42,038 bases of DNA from contig JAPLDP010000029.1 in NCBI GenBank assembly GCA_026391695.1, positions 1 through 42,038 on the forward strand, given 5' to 3'. Positions 41,946-42,038 of this stretch are shown in pieces. The position numbers and the translations under genes were made by a program. This DNA comes from Bacteroidota bacterium. Lineage in GTDB: Bacteria > Bacteroidota > Bacteroidia > Bacteroidales > JAGONC01. The notes under the pieces were generated by a model. The model searched no databases, was not told the origin of the DNA, and worked only from the letters and a program-made list of their open reading frames with translations. Position 1 is the first letter of the stretch. Every line of letters starts with the position of its first letter.

Positions 41946-42038
41946 GAAGCTCCCTCAAAGGTAACATTCATATTGTTAAGCCAGGAGTATTTCTGCCTGG
42001 AAAATTGTTTCATTACCTCGAGAATGAGCGGGAGGGTT
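41936..42038 (-). CDS. 3' end of a gene cut by the right edge of the window
   Basis: On the minus strand a frame is open from the window edge to TAA at 41936-41938. It encodes the 33 C-terminal residues (TLPLILEVMKQFSRQ, then KYSWLNNMNVTFEGASYS). The composition looks like real protein, and of the two other minus-strand frames one stops within about 25 codons and the other sooner. It overlaps the last 10 bp of the lipoprotein gene tail to tail. It is too short to identify. Confidence 0.5.
   Translation of the reverse strand, partial: TLPLILEVMKQFSRQKYSWLNNMNVTFEGASYS

Noticed and set aside
1-42038. Scan for tRNA, rRNA, transposase, integrase and prophage genes
   Set aside because: No cloverleaf-like sequence with a GGTTCGAATCC-type arm, no rRNA motif and no recognisable recombinase were seen by eye; small ncRNAs cannot be excluded without covariance models.

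Overview
The window looks like chromosomal DNA of a Bacteroidota bacterium, probably Bacteroidales-like and outside the classical gut Bacteroides. The evidence is a SusC/SusD pair, a protein with a type IX secretion (Por) C-terminal sorting domain, several lipoproteins with CKKD-type N-termini, A-rich translation starts instead of strong Shine-Dalgarno sites, and candidate -7 elements of the Bacteroidota form TAnnTTTG. I see no rRNA, tRNA, transposase or CRISPR array.

Layout. (1) 1-1036: the 3' part of an unrecognised gene and a ParE/RelE-type toxin-antitoxin pair. (2) 1328-4447: a large secreted protein with an all-helical N-terminal region, Ig-like modules, LamG and a T9SS tail. (3) 4768-22420: a glycan-use locus made of two convergent operons. 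The plus-strand operon encodes SusC, SusD, two duplicated FIVAR-like/LamG surface lipoproteins and an ABC sugar-binding lipoprotein. The minus-strand operon encodes a Gfo/Idh/MocA oxidoreductase, two ABC permeases, three divergent GH130 enzymes, a helical-barrel lipoprotein and a MalK-type ATPase. The two operons meet tail to tail with 2 bp between stop codons. Together they read as one hybrid route: TonB-driven outer-membrane uptake, then ABC import across the inner membrane, then cytoplasmic cleavage of (probably beta-manno-) oligosaccharides. (4) 22764-32743: housekeeping and miscellaneous genes: a FadL-type porin, an ABC-2 exporter, an EF-G, an FLVCR-like MFS carrier, a TPR-adenylate cyclase and a PepE-like protein that lacks its catalytic serine. 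(5) 33016-41115: a complete phosphate-starvation block on the minus strand, in transcription order phosphate-type porin, PstS, PstC, PstA, PstB, PhoU, PhoB-like regulator, PhoR-like kinase. (6) 41613 to the end: a small cysteine-rich lipoprotein and the 3' end of a gene that leaves the window.

The most noteworthy observations are: (a) PstC carries a PstS-like half-domain in its first periplasmic loop; (b) TTAA(C/T/A)A repeats at exactly 11-bp spacing lie before pstS and before the porin and look like Pho boxes; (c) the SusCD plus ABC plus triple-GH130 locus; (d) a lipoprotein gene was duplicated together with its terminator, and one copy was expanded to four 237-bp modules; (e) a family of palindromic repeats sits between genes throughout the window, and an unrelated palindrome is embedded in the MFS coding sequence.
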